Positions 1 to 9,142 of a stretch of DNA of 42,520 nt are shown here, one piece after another. This DNA comes from an uncultured Eubacteriales bacterium (GTDB taxonomy: Bacteria > Bacillota > Clostridia > Christensenellales > Borkfalkiaceae). How positions within the stretch are numbered: position 1 is the first letter of the stretch; each line of letters opens with the position of its first letter. The stretch lies in the NCBI GenBank assembly GCA_902465495.1, contig CABQND010000008.1:1-42520 (forward strand). Reading direction: 5' to 3'. The notes under the pieces were generated by a model. That model searched no databases and had not been told where the DNA came from. It was given only the letters and a program-made list of their open reading frames with translations. A program made the translations under genes and the position numbers.

Positions 1-86
1 GCTACCATAGCCGACCGAAAAAGCAAAATTCGGAGATTCTTTACAACGAACGAATTGTGTCCACGGTTTTTTTCTTGCCGCAATGA
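1..86 (+). other. Possible C-terminal coding tail running in from the left edge
   Basis: A plus-strand frame open from the window edge ends with TGA at 84-86 and starts with the peptide YHSRPKKQ. The same peptide, in the same reading frame relative to the DNA, occurs in a small minus-strand ORF near 24410. Bases 1-26 are an exact inverted copy of 24406-24431. It may be the end of a gene lying mostly outside the window; the function is unknown. Confidence 0.3.
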
Positions 87-500
87 AGACAGGGAAGAAT
101 GTGCCGAGGAATGCAATAATGATGGCTACCGTTATCATCAATAAGACAGGTAGCGATCGAATACGAATATTGTGACAGCGATTCCCATTTGCGCTTTAAG
201 CATGTTGTTCAATACCATTGCCGCAATCAGCGTACCTATCACCGATTATATTAGGCAAATGCCAACGATTACACCCGTTTCGCAGAAGAAAATCTAGAAC
301 ACATCTACGACGCGGACACCGATTGCACTCAATATTCCTATCTCCTTCTTTTTTTCCACCCTATGGAAATTGTAATAAAATTCAGGAGCAACAGCACGGC
401 AAACACCATAAATATCAGTTCTATAACCAGCAACACCGTAGAGAGCAAATTCATAACGTCGCTTACAGACAGCACTGTATCATACAGCAAGTTTTTCTGC
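1..500 (-). pseudogene. FtsX-like ABC transporter permease, decayed C-terminal part
   Basis: Reading the minus strand from about 500 to 60 gives FtsX/MacB-type permease sequence broken over several frames: LLSTVLLVIELIFMVFAVLL, then KKKEIGILSAIG, then DVF followed by an in-frame TAG, then IFFCETGVIVGICLI with a TAA, and finally ITVAIIIAFLGTFFPVFIAARKKP. The KKEIGILxAxGA motif after a transmembrane segment and the FPxxxAxxKxP ending are hallmarks of the C-terminal half of this family. A frameshift in the run of A residues near 345-360 and at least two stop codons show it is dead. No ATPase partner is present. The stretch from about 560 upward shows no clear family sequence. Confidence 0.7.
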
Positions 501-559
501 GTATAGATCACAATTTAAATTTACCATATTTAATCTGTCGAAAACTGCTCTCAATGCAC

Positions 560-941
560 TTTCTGAATTCGGCTTCCGCTCGCAATAAGAGCATGGAAAG
601 AAAAGATACCTTCCGCTTCTTTCCCAAAATAAAAAGAAGCCGTATGTATCCTTTGCCCTTATTGCAAGTCAGGCATAAAATATTTTTTTCGATCCTTTTA
701 TAACAGGAGGATCTGCCTGTTTTTGGCATAAAAAAAGAGGCCGGCAATAAACTCGGGTTCCTCTCGGAATCCCGGGCTTATCGCTGACCTCACAGATAAT
801 ATCTTTGGACGCGCCGAACGATCTTCACTGACGTATTCTGAATGGCTTTATTTAAGCTCTGTTTCAGCTCGACTATGGCAAAGTAACGTTTTTAGCCCAT
901 TCATTGACATAAGATTTTCATGCTCTGTACACGATTTAAGT
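560..941. other. Non-coding stretch with no recognised gene
   Basis: No open frame with family resemblance or a ribosome site is visible here. It separates the decayed permease from the end of the carbohydrate locus. The only structured part is the terminator-like hairpin at about 725-775. Confidence 0.5.
725..775 (-). terminator. Probable rho-independent terminator of the carbohydrate operon
   Basis: On the minus strand a GC-rich stem-loop with GAGG and CCTC arms and further GGG/CCC pairing is followed directly by seven T residues (725-731 on the plus strand are A). It lies about 170 bases downstream of the GH2 stop codon, where the long minus-strand operon has to end. The stem contains a bulge, so confidence is moderate. 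Confidence 0.45.
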
Positions 942-2687
942 TCACTTATCGGATTGACATATTATTCTTTTTATTCTTTGTATATCGATTTTGGGTTCAT
1001 GATCTGCCGTAAGCAATCCGTTCACTTCCTGCTGCACATCGGTCAACTGCGTATAACAAAAGCCTTGAAAATCCGTTTGCGCGATTCCACATATCAGTTC
1101 TTGCAACCTGTCCAAAAATTCATCTTCATTTTCGACTCCTTCGTTATAACCCCATGCGCCTCCATTTTCATCGCGTTTCATCGCTACACCGCCGAACTCA
1201 GTAAACACTATCGGTTGTTGAGCATATGTATTGCCCTCTGCAAACAAAGGCCAACCTTGAGGATATAACCCGTCATATCCTCCTTTTTTATACTTACATG
1301 AAAATTCCATCTCTTTTGCAATGCTATAATCATGTATGCTGATAATATCCGTCGGATTAACATTCTCAAACCCGTCATTTGTAGAAATGAGCCGCGTTGG
1401 ATCGAGAGCCTTTGTTAAATAGTACAACGTACGGGCAAAATCTTGCTGTTCTTTATTTGTAGCAATTTCTTTTACTCCCCAGCTTTCATTTAACGGAACA
1501 TAAAAAATATTACTTGTACAATTACGACCGACTTTTATGATTTCTGACCAATCGCGTAAAACCGCCTGCACTTCTCCTGTGCTGAAAAGATATGCCGACG
1601 GCATTTCACACCAAGTAAGAAAACCTAATTCTTCCGCATAATAATAAAAATACGGGTCTTCTAATTTTTGATGTTTTCTTGATCCGTTAAAACCCATTGC
1701 TTTTGCAAGTTCGATATCTTTTTTCAAAGATTCGGCACTTGGCGGAGTAATCCCACTCTCTTTCCAATAGCCTTGATCGAGTATTAATTTTTGATAATAC
1801 GGTCGATTATTCAAACAAATCTTTCCGTAACTATCAACCGATATCTTGCGCATCCCGATGCGGGAATGCGCCGAATCAATCACTTTTCCGTCTTTATACA
1901 GGGAAAAATCCACATAAAGCAATTTCGGGTTTTCGGGCGTCCATGCAAAATCATCCGCGAAGCCTTTCGGAAGCACCACGCAGAATTCCGCATTCTTTCC
2001 GTACAATGCAAACCGATCACGCCGTAATTCCCGCCCTTCATGGAAAATTTTCACTTCGGCTTCGTCCGCATTGCCGTGTAAAAGCTCCAGCGTTCCGTAA
2101 ACTTCGCACTTGTCGTAATCGCTGAAAAGAGAATATTCCCTGATGCAGTCACTATCGAAAAACTCCAGCCACACGCTCTGCCATATCCCTGTATTGGGAA
2201 TATACCAGCAGGCGAATGGCCGATCTTTCCAACATTGTTTCCCGCGGGGGATTGTTTCATCTAAAGTATCTTTACAACGAACGACAAGTACATTTTCACC
2301 CTTACGCAAATAGCCTGTTATATCCGCCGAAAACGGAGTATAGCCGCCGATATGCGTCAGAATATGATGACCATTTACCCATACGTCGGTTATGTAATCC
2401 GCCGCATTAAAACACAACAGCGCATGCTTTCTTCTGTGATCGGCGGCTATCTCAAAACTCCGCCTATACCACACTGTATCATGCTTTTCAATGTCGCCTA
2501 TCCCGCTTGCGGAATATTGATACGAAAACGGAACCGTAATCGTAAGGGGAAAACGAATCTTCCCGCTTAAAAAGCCATTCAACTCTCCGCTGTTCGTATC
2601 ATCAAAAGCGAATTCCCATTCTCCGTTTAAGGGCTGCCATTGGTCGCGACGAAATTGCGGACGCGGATATTCCTTCCTTTCTAACAT
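942..2687 (-). CDS. Glycoside hydrolase family 2 enzyme (beta-glycosidase)
   Basis: This 581-residue protein has the GH2 layout: an N-terminal jelly-roll sugar-binding domain (about 1-180, with NGEWEFAFD and VWVNGHHI, GGYTPFSADIT), an Ig-like middle domain (about 185-285) and a TIM barrel to the end. The acid/base is E401 in PLNESWG and the nucleophile is E497 in VFTEFGG; both are present, so it should be active. There is no signal peptide, so it acts in the cytoplasm on imported oligosaccharides. GH2 covers beta-galactosidase, beta-mannosidase and beta-glucuronidase; the sequence alone does not settle which. The length is short for LacZ and close to the compact GH2 forms. The start follows a good AATTTCGGAGGAAAG site. 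It is the last gene of the locus. Confidence 0.9.
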   Translation of the reverse strand: MLERKEYPRPQFRRDQWQPLNGEWEFAFDDTNSGELNGFLSGKIRFPLTITVPFSYQYSASGIGDIEKHDTVWYRRSFEIAADHRRKHALLCFNAADYITDVWVNGHHILTHIGGYTPFSADITGYLRKGENVLVVRCKDTLDETIPRGKQCWKDRPFACWYIPNTGIWQSVWLEFFDSDCIREYSLFSDYDKCEVYGTLELLHGNADEAEVKIFHEGRELRRDRFALYGKNAEFCVVLPKGFADDFAWTPENPKLLYVDFSLYKDGKVIDSAHSRIGMRKISVDSYGKICLNNRPYYQKLILDQGYWKESGITPPSAESLKKDIELAKAMGFNGSRKHQKLEDPYFYYYAEELGFLTWCEMPSAYLFSTGEVQAVLRDWSEIIKVGRNCTSNIFYVPLNESWGVKEIATNKEQQDFARTLYYLTKALDPTRLISTNDGFENVNPTDIISIHDYSIAKEMEFSCKYKKGGYDGLYPQGWPLFAEGNTYAQQPIVFTEFGGVAMKRDENGGAWGYNEGVENEDEFLDRLQELICGIAQTDFQGFCYTQLTDVQQEVNGLLTADHEPKIDIQRIKRIICQSDK

Positions 2688-2719
2688 CTTTCCTCCGAAA
2701 TTGACGATGATTTTTTGAT

Positions 2720-2941
2720 TTAGAGCACTTTATATGAAGTACACTGCAAATTAGAAACTTTAAATTCCAAATTTTCCGTCATGAAGGTTAAATGATAAAA
2801 ATCATTCACTTCATCCTCGGAAACATAATTTAATGCATTTTGCGTTGCAAACTCACTGAAAGTCACTTTTTTCCCTGTTTCCGTTTGAGTTATCGTATAA
2901 GTAAATTTCGTTTTCCCGTCTGTATTAAGCGGCTCCATCAT
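2720..2941 (-). CDS. Small uncharacterised ORF between the GH1 and GH2 genes
   Basis: A 73-residue frame starts at MMEPLNTDGKTKFTYTI; the same frame stays open upstream for another 27 codons (to about 3022) without a start codon or ribosome site. The composition (many T, K, E, N, short beta-like stretches) looks like real protein sequence, so it may be the C-terminal remnant of a larger gene lost by deletion, left between the two glycosidase genes. I do not recognise a family. It is cytoplasmic if expressed, since no signal or membrane segment is seen. Confidence 0.3.
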   Translation of the reverse strand: MMEPLNTDGKTKFTYTITQTETGKKVTFSEFATQNALNYVSEDEVNDFYHLTFMTENLEFKVSNLQCTSYKVL

Positions 2942-3022
2942 GATTTCAATATGGAATTTTGTTTTATCCGAATCAAATTGATTCCCAAGCTCAATATTAG
3001 TATTTGGATAACGTATATTTTT

Positions 3023-4318
3023 TTATAGAATTTCCCCGTTGGTCTTTATGATGTCGCGATAGGTATAAGCCGAATCCTTTAAAATTCTTTCCTGCGTTTG
3101 ATAATTTACATAAACAAGCCCGAAGCGTTTGGAATACCCCTCCGCCCACTCGAAATTGTCCATCAAACTCCAACAAGCGTAACCGATAACGGGAATGCCT
3201 TCGTCGTTTGCTCGTTTTAACTGTTTTAAATGCGTGCGCAAATATTCGCTTCTCTGCGGATCATGGACTTTGCCGTCGCCGTAAACGAAATCGATATTAG
3301 CCATACCGTTTTCGGTTATCATAATGGGCAATTTATATCTCTCGTAAAAGAATTTAGCCCCCCAATACATACATTCAGGCGTAATAATCCAGCCCATATC
3401 CGTTTTGGGCATACCCTCGTAATTCAAATTAAACTCTCTGCCGTTGTTTGCGTTATAAATATTGAAAGAATAAAAATCCAACGGCTGACAGATTTCTTTT
3501 AATTCATCTTTCGAAAGCCAATCGCAACCTTTTGGCGCCTTGCCGAGGACAATAGGATCAGACCACCACGCGGAACAAAACGCACCGCCGTAATTTATAT
3601 CGAACGTGCGCTCATACGCTTCTTTTTCGGACTTGTTTTGCGTAGGAATAGTCAATCCTGCCGTCGGGGCATACGAAATTTTCGGTTGAAGTTTGGCATA
3701 TTTCCTTATCGTCTTAACAGCCTTACCATGTGCGAGCATAACGTTGCGAGATATATGTTTCAATTCCCCGTCGCCGACCTTCTCAAACGGTGCATGCTCG
3801 CCTGTGCCGTAGCCCATAGCAATAAAGCACTGCGGCTCGTTAAAGGTAATCCAATATTGCACTTTATCCGAAATTGCGTCAACTACGATTTTCGTAAAAC
3901 GCTCAAACCACTCGACGGCTAAACTGTTTTTCCAGCCGCCTTTATGGTGTAGCCAAAGAGGCATATCCCAATGGTAAAGCGTACACATAGGCGTAATTCC
4001 CAAAAATTCAAGCTCGGCAACCAAATCCTTATAAAATTTTAACCCTTCTTCGTTTATCGTGTATTCGTCAGCAGGATATAGGCGGGCAAGCGAAATTGAA
4101 AAGCGATAAGTATTTACGCCTATTTTCTTTAACAGTTGTAAATCATCTTTCCACCTATGAAAGTGGTCACACGCAACGTGACAGTTTTCATTGTTCCTAA
4201 CGTGTCCGTCGCTCAAAGCATCCCAAATATTAAGTCCTTTACCGCCGTCCAAATAGCCGCCGTCTTGTTGAGCAGCAGCTCCGCCGGCACACCATATAAA
4301 ATCTTTTGAAAATGCCAT
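3023..4318 (-). CDS. Glycoside hydrolase family 1 beta-glucosidase/6-phospho-beta-glucosidase type enzyme
   Basis: This 431-residue protein is a single GH1 TIM barrel of normal length. From the chosen start, the acid/base is E161 in TFNEPQC and the nucleophile is E336 in ITENGM. Other GH1 landmarks are DFIWCAGGAAAQ at the N-terminus, YRFSISLARLYP, LYHWDMPLWL and the closing WSLMDNFEWAEGYSKRFGLVYV. The frame is open for another 49 codons upstream, but the ATG at 4318 follows AAAAAGAGGATAAAA and begins MAFSKDF, the usual GH1 start. It overlaps the 3' end of the preceding gene slightly. Because uptake here is by an ABC importer and not a PTS, an unphosphorylated beta-glucoside substrate is more likely (inference). 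Confidence 0.92.
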   Translation of the reverse strand: MAFSKDFIWCAGGAAAQQDGGYLDGGKGLNIWDALSDGHVRNNENCHVACDHFHRWKDDLQLLKKIGVNTYRFSISLARLYPADEYTINEEGLKFYKDLVAELEFLGITPMCTLYHWDMPLWLHHKGGWKNSLAVEWFERFTKIVVDAISDKVQYWITFNEPQCFIAMGYGTGEHAPFEKVGDGELKHISRNVMLAHGKAVKTIRKYAKLQPKISYAPTAGLTIPTQNKSEKEAYERTFDINYGGAFCSAWWSDPIVLGKAPKGCDWLSKDELKEICQPLDFYSFNIYNANNGREFNLNYEGMPKTDMGWIITPECMYWGAKFFYERYKLPIMITENGMANIDFVYGDGKVHDPQRSEYLRTHLKQLKRANDEGIPVIGYACWSLMDNFEWAEGYSKRFGLVYVNYQTQERILKDSAYTYRDIIKTNGEIL

Positions 4319-4331
4319 TTTTATCCTCTTT

Positions 4332-5171
4332 TTATTTTTTTGCAAAGTACAATTTAGCCGATAAAAGCCAATCCGTTTGAATAATATCGAATCCGAGTTT
4401 ATACAAAACGCCCCAACCGAAGTCGCCGCCCTTTTCAAGAGAAACGTCATCTGTATAGCCTGCACTTAAAACTTCGCGCTCATCGTAAATTATCGAGTTA
4501 GCCCAAACAAGCAACCCTCTGTCATGCATAGATTTTATGTAATTTTCACTTATGCTTTCATGTTCGAGATCTCGAAAAACAACTTCGACCCCTATATAGT
4601 TTATATTTCTGTTTTTAATTTTTTCGGTTATATTGTCGCGGCGTTGCACTACGGGCATATACATCATATCTGAAGCATACTTTTCAATATCGTCAAAATA
4701 CTTTTCGTCCGCCGAAGTTTTTACTATAACCTGTTTTTCGACACCTGCCTTTCTTATTTCGGCTGAAATGCCCTCCATATCCGTCCAAAATTTGTCCACG
4801 TTGATGTAAACTTTATCTTTCAATAACGCAAACACTTCCGATAATTTTGGTATGCGGTAATGAGTTTTCTCTTCGTCGTTGTTTAAAATAGGTACGGAAA
4901 GCACTTCTTCGGCGGTCATTTCAGAAACTGTTTTGTCCGTTTTGAGATAGGCAAATTCCATTCCGGGATGAAACACGAAAAGCTGTCCGTCCTTACTTTT
5001 TGCAACGTCGATCTCTATTATATCCGCACCTTGGTCAACCGCAATTTTATATGCAAGTAACGTGTTACACGGAACGTTTACGCCGCAAACACCTCTATGC
5101 GCCGCAAGAAATGGGGTTTTTCTTGTCTGCTTGTTTTTAAATATACTTTGGTCAAAATCAAATCCCACCAT
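4332..5171 (-). CDS. Glycerophosphodiester phosphodiesterase-family protein
   Basis: This 279-residue protein has the GDPD barrel signature: AAHRG (H25 from the chosen start), IIEIDV giving the E53/D55 metal pair, and FHPG (H68) as the second catalytic His. It ends with FDIIQTDWL, the typical last strand. Two family positions differ: the usual PENT after HRG reads PCNT, and the third acidic ligand region reads INVDK rather than an IE-K form. Activity is therefore likely but altered. The start at ATG 5171 follows GGGTGGA and overlaps the upstream small gene by 14 bases, which suggests translational coupling. It has no signal peptide. Enzymes of this family also act on other phosphodiesters, so a role on a phosphodiester-bearing glycan fits the locus (inference). 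Confidence 0.8.
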   Translation of the reverse strand: MVGFDFDQSIFKNKQTRKTPFLAAHRGVCGVNVPCNTLLAYKIAVDQGADIIEIDVAKSKDGQLFVFHPGMEFAYLKTDKTVSEMTAEEVLSVPILNNDEEKTHYRIPKLSEVFALLKDKVYINVDKFWTDMEGISAEIRKAGVEKQVIVKTSADEKYFDDIEKYASDMMYMPVVQRRDNITEKIKNRNINYIGVEVVFRDLEHESISENYIKSMHDRGLLVWANSIIYDEREVLSAGYTDDVSLEKGGDFGWGVLYKLGFDIIQTDWLLSAKLYFAKK

Positions 5172-5397
5172 TCCACCCAACCGCCTTTTTAACCCAAGAA
5201 AAGCTTGAATCTTGTTTAATATGCGCAACGGAAATACCGTTACTCATAAATTCGTTACCCAACAATGTATAATCGCCGTTTACGCAATATATTTTGTTAT
5301 CGTCCAAACCTTTCGGTTTTATGACTCCGCAGTTTGCGCAAGTTGCATCTCTTATATAAACGTGGTATACGTCGAAATTCATATCACATTTACTCAA
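5158..5397 (-). CDS. Small Cys-containing protein of unknown function
   Basis: The 79-residue frame begins at a TTG one base after the ATPase stop codon; an internal ATG at 5382 is an alternative start and neither has a strong ribosome site. It contains TCANCG (C20, C23) and a third Cys in IYCVNGDYTL, arranged like a small zinc-binding or redox site. Its end overlaps the start of the glycerophosphodiesterase gene. The C-terminal half, with SNGISVAHIKQDSSFSWVKKAVGW, suggests a folded domain. I do not recognise the family. Its place in the operon suggests an accessory role to the transporter or the phosphodiesterase. Confidence 0.5.
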   Translation of the reverse strand: MSKCDMNFDVYHVYIRDATCANCGVIKPKGLDDNKIYCVNGDYTLLGNEFMSNGISVAHIKQDSSFSWVKKAVGWNGGI

Positions 5398-5398
5398 A

Positions 5399-7162
5399 TT
5401 ACTTTATAGCGTTGCCCGTTACGGGATCGAACACATAAATATCATTCGCGGAAAACCTTACAATTATTTCGTCCGCAGTGGTAATCTTATCTTTAGCGTC
5501 TATTTGCCCGACCATATCTTTACCGCAGAAGGTAAAATGCACGTTGTACTCGCCGCCCAAAAGTTCGCATACGGTTGGTTTAATAGTCAAGCAGTTTTCA
5601 TATTTCTTTCCAACCTCTTTCTTTTCAAGTCTGAGCCGTTCGGGACGAATACCCAATATAACCTGATGATTTTCGGAAAGACATTTTTCAAGTTCGGTCA
5701 ACTTGGTTACGCAGACCTCCCGCTCGAATTTCAGAAAATCGACGGATTCGTTCTTATTTTTCGCCTTTTCGATGAGACCTTTAATTTTATTTATAAGACC
5801 TTTCTTTTTAATTTTTTGTTTTTTATTTTCGGAATACTCGCCCGTAACCGACAAAGTTTTTAAAATAAATTCCCTTGCTTTTTCGTCAAAATTATCAGCA
5901 AGCGTTTTATATACATTAACGGATTTACTGTAAAATTCGTCGTGCACTTCGCCAAACTTCGAAGCGGCTGGAATGTTCAAACCACCGTTTACAAATGCGT
6001 TTCCTTTTCTGTCGTACTCAACGTTAAACACATTCATTGTAGGCGAACCGATAAATTTCGCAACGAAGATATTTACGGGGTTATTATACACTTCCTCGGG
6101 CGATCCTATCTGTTGTACAAAGCCGCGAGACATAACAACTATCCGTGTTGCCATAGTCATAGCTTCTGTCTGGTCGTGAGTTACATAAATCGTAGTCGCG
6201 TCTATACTGTTATGAAGTTTTACTATTTCGCTGCGCATTGTAAGGCGAAGCTTTGCATCGAGATTCGAAAGCGGTTCGTCCATCATAAACACGGGAACTT
6301 TTTTAATAATCGCCCTGCCAAGTGCAACACGCTGCATTTGACCTCCGCTCAATTCTTTGGGAAGTTTATCCAAATACGGCGTTAAGTCGAGCTTTTCCGC
6401 CGTTTCATATACACGAGTCTTTATTTCGTAGGGTGTATACTTTCGGTATTCTGTCTTTATATTGCCGTTCTCGTCGAGTTCGTTAAAGTCTTCGTCGTAA
6501 CTTACCCCCGAAGACCTCTCTTTCGCCTCAGCAACCATCGGAGTAAGCTCTTTTGTTATTGCTTCGCATATCTCCTGCTCATTACTTTGCAGATACGCAA
6601 GCGATTTTCCCGAGAACGGAACGAATGCTTTATACAGTATTTTTGCCGCGTCTAACGATATCCCGAACACAGTCGCTAAATCCTCGGACTTTTCTGAGTT
6701 CTTTCTTTTCGTGCCGCAAACGTTATACAGCACGCCGACGAATTTCATGAAAGGCACGACTTGAAGGATGCCGTTTATTTCCTTTTCGGCTCGGAGTACA
6801 GAGTTTACCACAGGCATAGGATACTTGTTGATTGTAAGCGGAAAGGCTATGTTCTTATATACGTTCATTTGCGGATACAGCGCATAGCTTTGGAAAACTA
6901 TCGCCATTTTCCTTTCACTTGACGGCTTGTAATTTAACAGTTCGCCATTTAAATAAATGTCCCCGGTAGAAATATCTTCAAGCCCGGCAATCATACGAAG
7001 AGTGGTGGATTTTCCGCAACCAGACGGACCTACTATGACTATAAATTCTTTTTTTGCAATATCGAGATTAAAATCGTAAACAGCCTTTTCGCCATTCGGA
7101 TATACTTTAACCAAATGTTGCAGCGAAAGAAAAGAATCGCTTTTTGTAAGAGTGTTTTCCAT
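5399..7162 (-). CDS. Sugar ABC importer ATPase (MsmK/UgpC type) with two large insertions
   Basis: ATPase for oligosaccharide uptake, powering the two permeases encoded just upstream. Visible motifs are Walker A GPSGCGKST (45-53), Q-loop Q91, signature LSGGQ (271-275), Walker B VFMMDEP (291-297), H-loop H329 and the C-terminal TOBE/MOP region (IGSPTMN, LGIRPERL). At 587 residues it is about 220 longer than MalK or MsmK. In MalK the Q-loop and signature are about 52 residues apart; here the gap is 180, so roughly 130 extra residues sit in the helical subdomain. A second Lys-rich insertion of about 85 residues (roughly 405-495) sits in the TOBE part. Both keep the frame and all catalytic motifs, so the protein looks functional. 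The start follows GTAAGGAGTATACA. Confidence 0.93.
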   Translation of the reverse strand: MENTLTKSDSFLSLQHLVKVYPNGEKAVYDFNLDIAKKEFIVIVGPSGCGKSTTLRMIAGLEDISTGDIYLNGELLNYKPSSERKMAIVFQSYALYPQMNVYKNIAFPLTINKYPMPVVNSVLRAEKEINGILQVVPFMKFVGVLYNVCGTKRKNSEKSEDLATVFGISLDAAKILYKAFVPFSGKSLAYLQSNEQEICEAITKELTPMVAEAKERSSGVSYDEDFNELDENGNIKTEYRKYTPYEIKTRVYETAEKLDLTPYLDKLPKELSGGQMQRVALGRAIIKKVPVFMMDEPLSNLDAKLRLTMRSEIVKLHNSIDATTIYVTHDQTEAMTMATRIVVMSRGFVQQIGSPEEVYNNPVNIFVAKFIGSPTMNVFNVEYDRKGNAFVNGGLNIPAASKFGEVHDEFYSKSVNVYKTLADNFDEKAREFILKTLSVTGEYSENKKQKIKKKGLINKIKGLIEKAKNKNESVDFLKFEREVCVTKLTELEKCLSENHQVILGIRPERLRLEKKEVGKKYENCLTIKPTVCELLGGEYNVHFTFCGKDMVGQIDAKDKITTADEIIVRFSANDIYVFDPVTGNAIK

Positions 7163-7172
7163 TGTATACTCC

Positions 7173-8099
7173 TTACATCTTTATACCGGTCGAAGCCAGA
7201 CCATCTATCATTTTATTTTGAGTAAATAAGAATATTATGATTATCGGTATCATTGTAAACGCACTGACCGCCGTAGAAATGCCGAGCTGCCCCCATCCTC
7301 CGCCATGCGTATAACCTGTAAGTCCTACTGTAACCGTATTCCAAAACTCGTTTTCGCCATTTAAAATAAGTTGCGGCCAAATGAGATTGTTCCAAGCCCC
7401 GACAAACGCGAAAAGTACAATAAGTAATATAGTGGATTTTGCAAGCGGAACAATTATACGCCCAAATATGGTCATAGTGTTTGCACCGTCGCTCTTTGCG
7501 CTATCTACGATATCTTTCGGTATAGAAGCGAAGAAATTACGCATTAAAAGCATATTGAATATACCCGATATGCCCGGCATTACTATCCAAAAATACGAAT
7601 AAACATATCCGCCGACTCCGCCGCTAATATCCAGCGCCTGCTTGATTTGTGCATACATTGCAAACGAAGGTGCCGTGCCGATAACTCCGGGAATAGACAT
7701 CCATAAAAGCAAAAATTTAGTCATTATATTTTTGCCTTTAAAATTTAAAAACACTATTGCAAACGCAACCATCAAATCGCAAATTACTGTCAGTAATACA
7801 GTTAAAAAACTAGACCACAGCGAATTTATCATCCAAAACGGCAGCTTATCGGGCTTCCCGTTGTTAATAATGAATGTAGAGTAATGGTCAAGCGTCCACT
7901 CACCCGGAGAAGGAAAAATCTTTTCGGGGTGCATTTGCAGCTCGAGATCGGTTTTGAACGAAGTTCCTATCATATATATGAGCGGAAACACGAAGAAAAC
8001 GGACACTAATAACAATACCGTAAACGCAATAATTTTATCTTTTCTCGCGGTTCGTTCCGATTTAGTAAGTCTGCGTTTATTTGCGCTTTCTTTATTCAT
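7173..8099 (-). CDS. Sugar ABC transporter permease, MalG/UgpE type
   Basis: Inner-membrane permease of 308 residues, the usual length. It has an N-terminal hydrophobic segment (about 25-46), six membrane spans in total, and the cytoplasmic coupling (EAA-type) loop IVDSAKSDGANTMTIFGRIIVP followed by PLAKSTILLIVLFAFVGAWNNLIWP, which docks on the ATPase. The ending MIDGLASTGIKM is characteristic of MalG-like proteins (usual form GLTxGAVKG). It starts at ATG 8099 behind GGAGGCCGATT and overlaps the previous permease gene by 8 bases. It forms a heterodimer with that permease. Confidence 0.92.
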   Translation of the reverse strand: MNKESANKRRLTKSERTARKDKIIAFTVLLLVSVFFVFPLIYMIGTSFKTDLELQMHPEKIFPSPGEWTLDHYSTFIINNGKPDKLPFWMINSLWSSFLTVLLTVICDLMVAFAIVFLNFKGKNIMTKFLLLWMSIPGVIGTAPSFAMYAQIKQALDISGGVGGYVYSYFWIVMPGISGIFNMLLMRNFFASIPKDIVDSAKSDGANTMTIFGRIIVPLAKSTILLIVLFAFVGAWNNLIWPQLILNGENEFWNTVTVGLTGYTHGGGWGQLGISTAVSAFTMIPIIIIFLFTQNKMIDGLASTGIKM

Positions 8100-9126
8100 A
8101 ATCGGCCTCCGCTTTTTCTTCGTTTATTTCACCGTACAGCAAGGCTCTGTTTTTTAAATAACTCTTGCAGTTGCTTTCATATTTGCTCTGCCTCTTTCTC
8201 TCTGCCATGGCTCCGCGCTGTATCGCGCCGAATATCATGGAAATTATGCCGAAAACGATAGCGCAAGCGCACAAAAAACCCGTTTGCCTTGCAAACGCCG
8301 ATTGTCCGAGATAATACTGTATAAACATCATGGGCGAAAACATTTCGTTGGCGTTTGACAAATCGCTTAACGTATAAGGTTGACCGTATAGAGCCAAATA
8401 TCCGATTAACGTATTGAAAAGACAAATGGTAACCGACGATTTGATGTTTGGAAGGGTTACATAACGTACCTTCCTCCATTTACTTCCGCCATCCATCTCA
8501 CATGCTTCATAAAGGCTTTTCGGAACATTTCGAAGCGCTCCCGAGAATATGACGAAGTTTGTCCCCGTCTGCCACCAAATACTTGCAATAAGCATAACCA
8601 TCCAACGCAACGTATCACCTTGCCACGGTTTGCCCGATAGCCATTCAATATTTGTACCGAGCCAGGCGTTTATAAGCCCCGTTTCGTCGCCCGCGAACAT
8701 ATTACCGAATAGGATACCCATTATGCTTATTGAAACGACACTTGGCAAATATATAAGCGCACGAAAAATTTTGTATCCGGGCGGTTGTAAATTTACGAAA
8801 TACGCAAGCACAAGCGGAATGATTATAAGGCAAGGTACTGCTATTGCGGTAAACACGAACATCGTACCAAACGAGCCCCAAAATGTCTTTGTGATTTCAA
8901 GATCGAAATTAAATATATTCAGATAGTTTTGAAATCCGATGAATTCGTTTTCCTCGGGCAGATACGGGTTGTATCGCATAAACGAGAATACTATGCCCAA
9001 TATTACGGGAATAAACGTAAAGAGGACGAATGTAATTATATACGGACTCATAAGGGCAAAGGCGAGAAATACTTCTTGCCTTTTGCTCTTTTTAAGCGCA
9101 GCGATTTTTTCGTTATTATGTGCCAT
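8092..9126 (-). CDS. Sugar ABC transporter permease, MalF/UgpA type
   Basis: Membrane permease of 344 residues with six or more spans; the first (MSPYIITFVLFTFIPVILGIVFSF) follows a basic cytoplasmic N-terminus. The coupling loop is SLYEACEMDGGSKWRKVRYVTLPNIKSS, with the conserved EA...DGG...F/Y...LP pattern contacting the ATPase. It starts behind CAATAGGGGGAATT, 16 bases after the binding-protein gene. The gene order binding protein, MalF-type, MalG-type is standard for carbohydrate uptake 1 (CUT1) importers. Confidence 0.92.
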   Translation of the reverse strand: MAHNNEKIAALKKSKRQEVFLAFALMSPYIITFVLFTFIPVILGIVFSFMRYNPYLPEENEFIGFQNYLNIFNFDLEITKTFWGSFGTMFVFTAIAVPCLIIIPLVLAYFVNLQPPGYKIFRALIYLPSVVSISIMGILFGNMFAGDETGLINAWLGTNIEWLSGKPWQGDTLRWMVMLIASIWWQTGTNFVIFSGALRNVPKSLYEACEMDGGSKWRKVRYVTLPNIKSSVTICLFNTLIGYLALYGQPYTLSDLSNANEMFSPMMFIQYYLGQSAFARQTGFLCACAIVFGIISMIFGAIQRGAMAERKRQSKYESNCKSYLKNRALLYGEINEEKAEADYE

Positions 9127-9142
9127 AATTCCCCCTATTGTT

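Noticed and set aside
508..747. A 79-codon minus-strand ORF before the decayed FtsX gene
   Set aside because: It has no ribosome site and only its end may correspond to permease sequence in a shifted frame.
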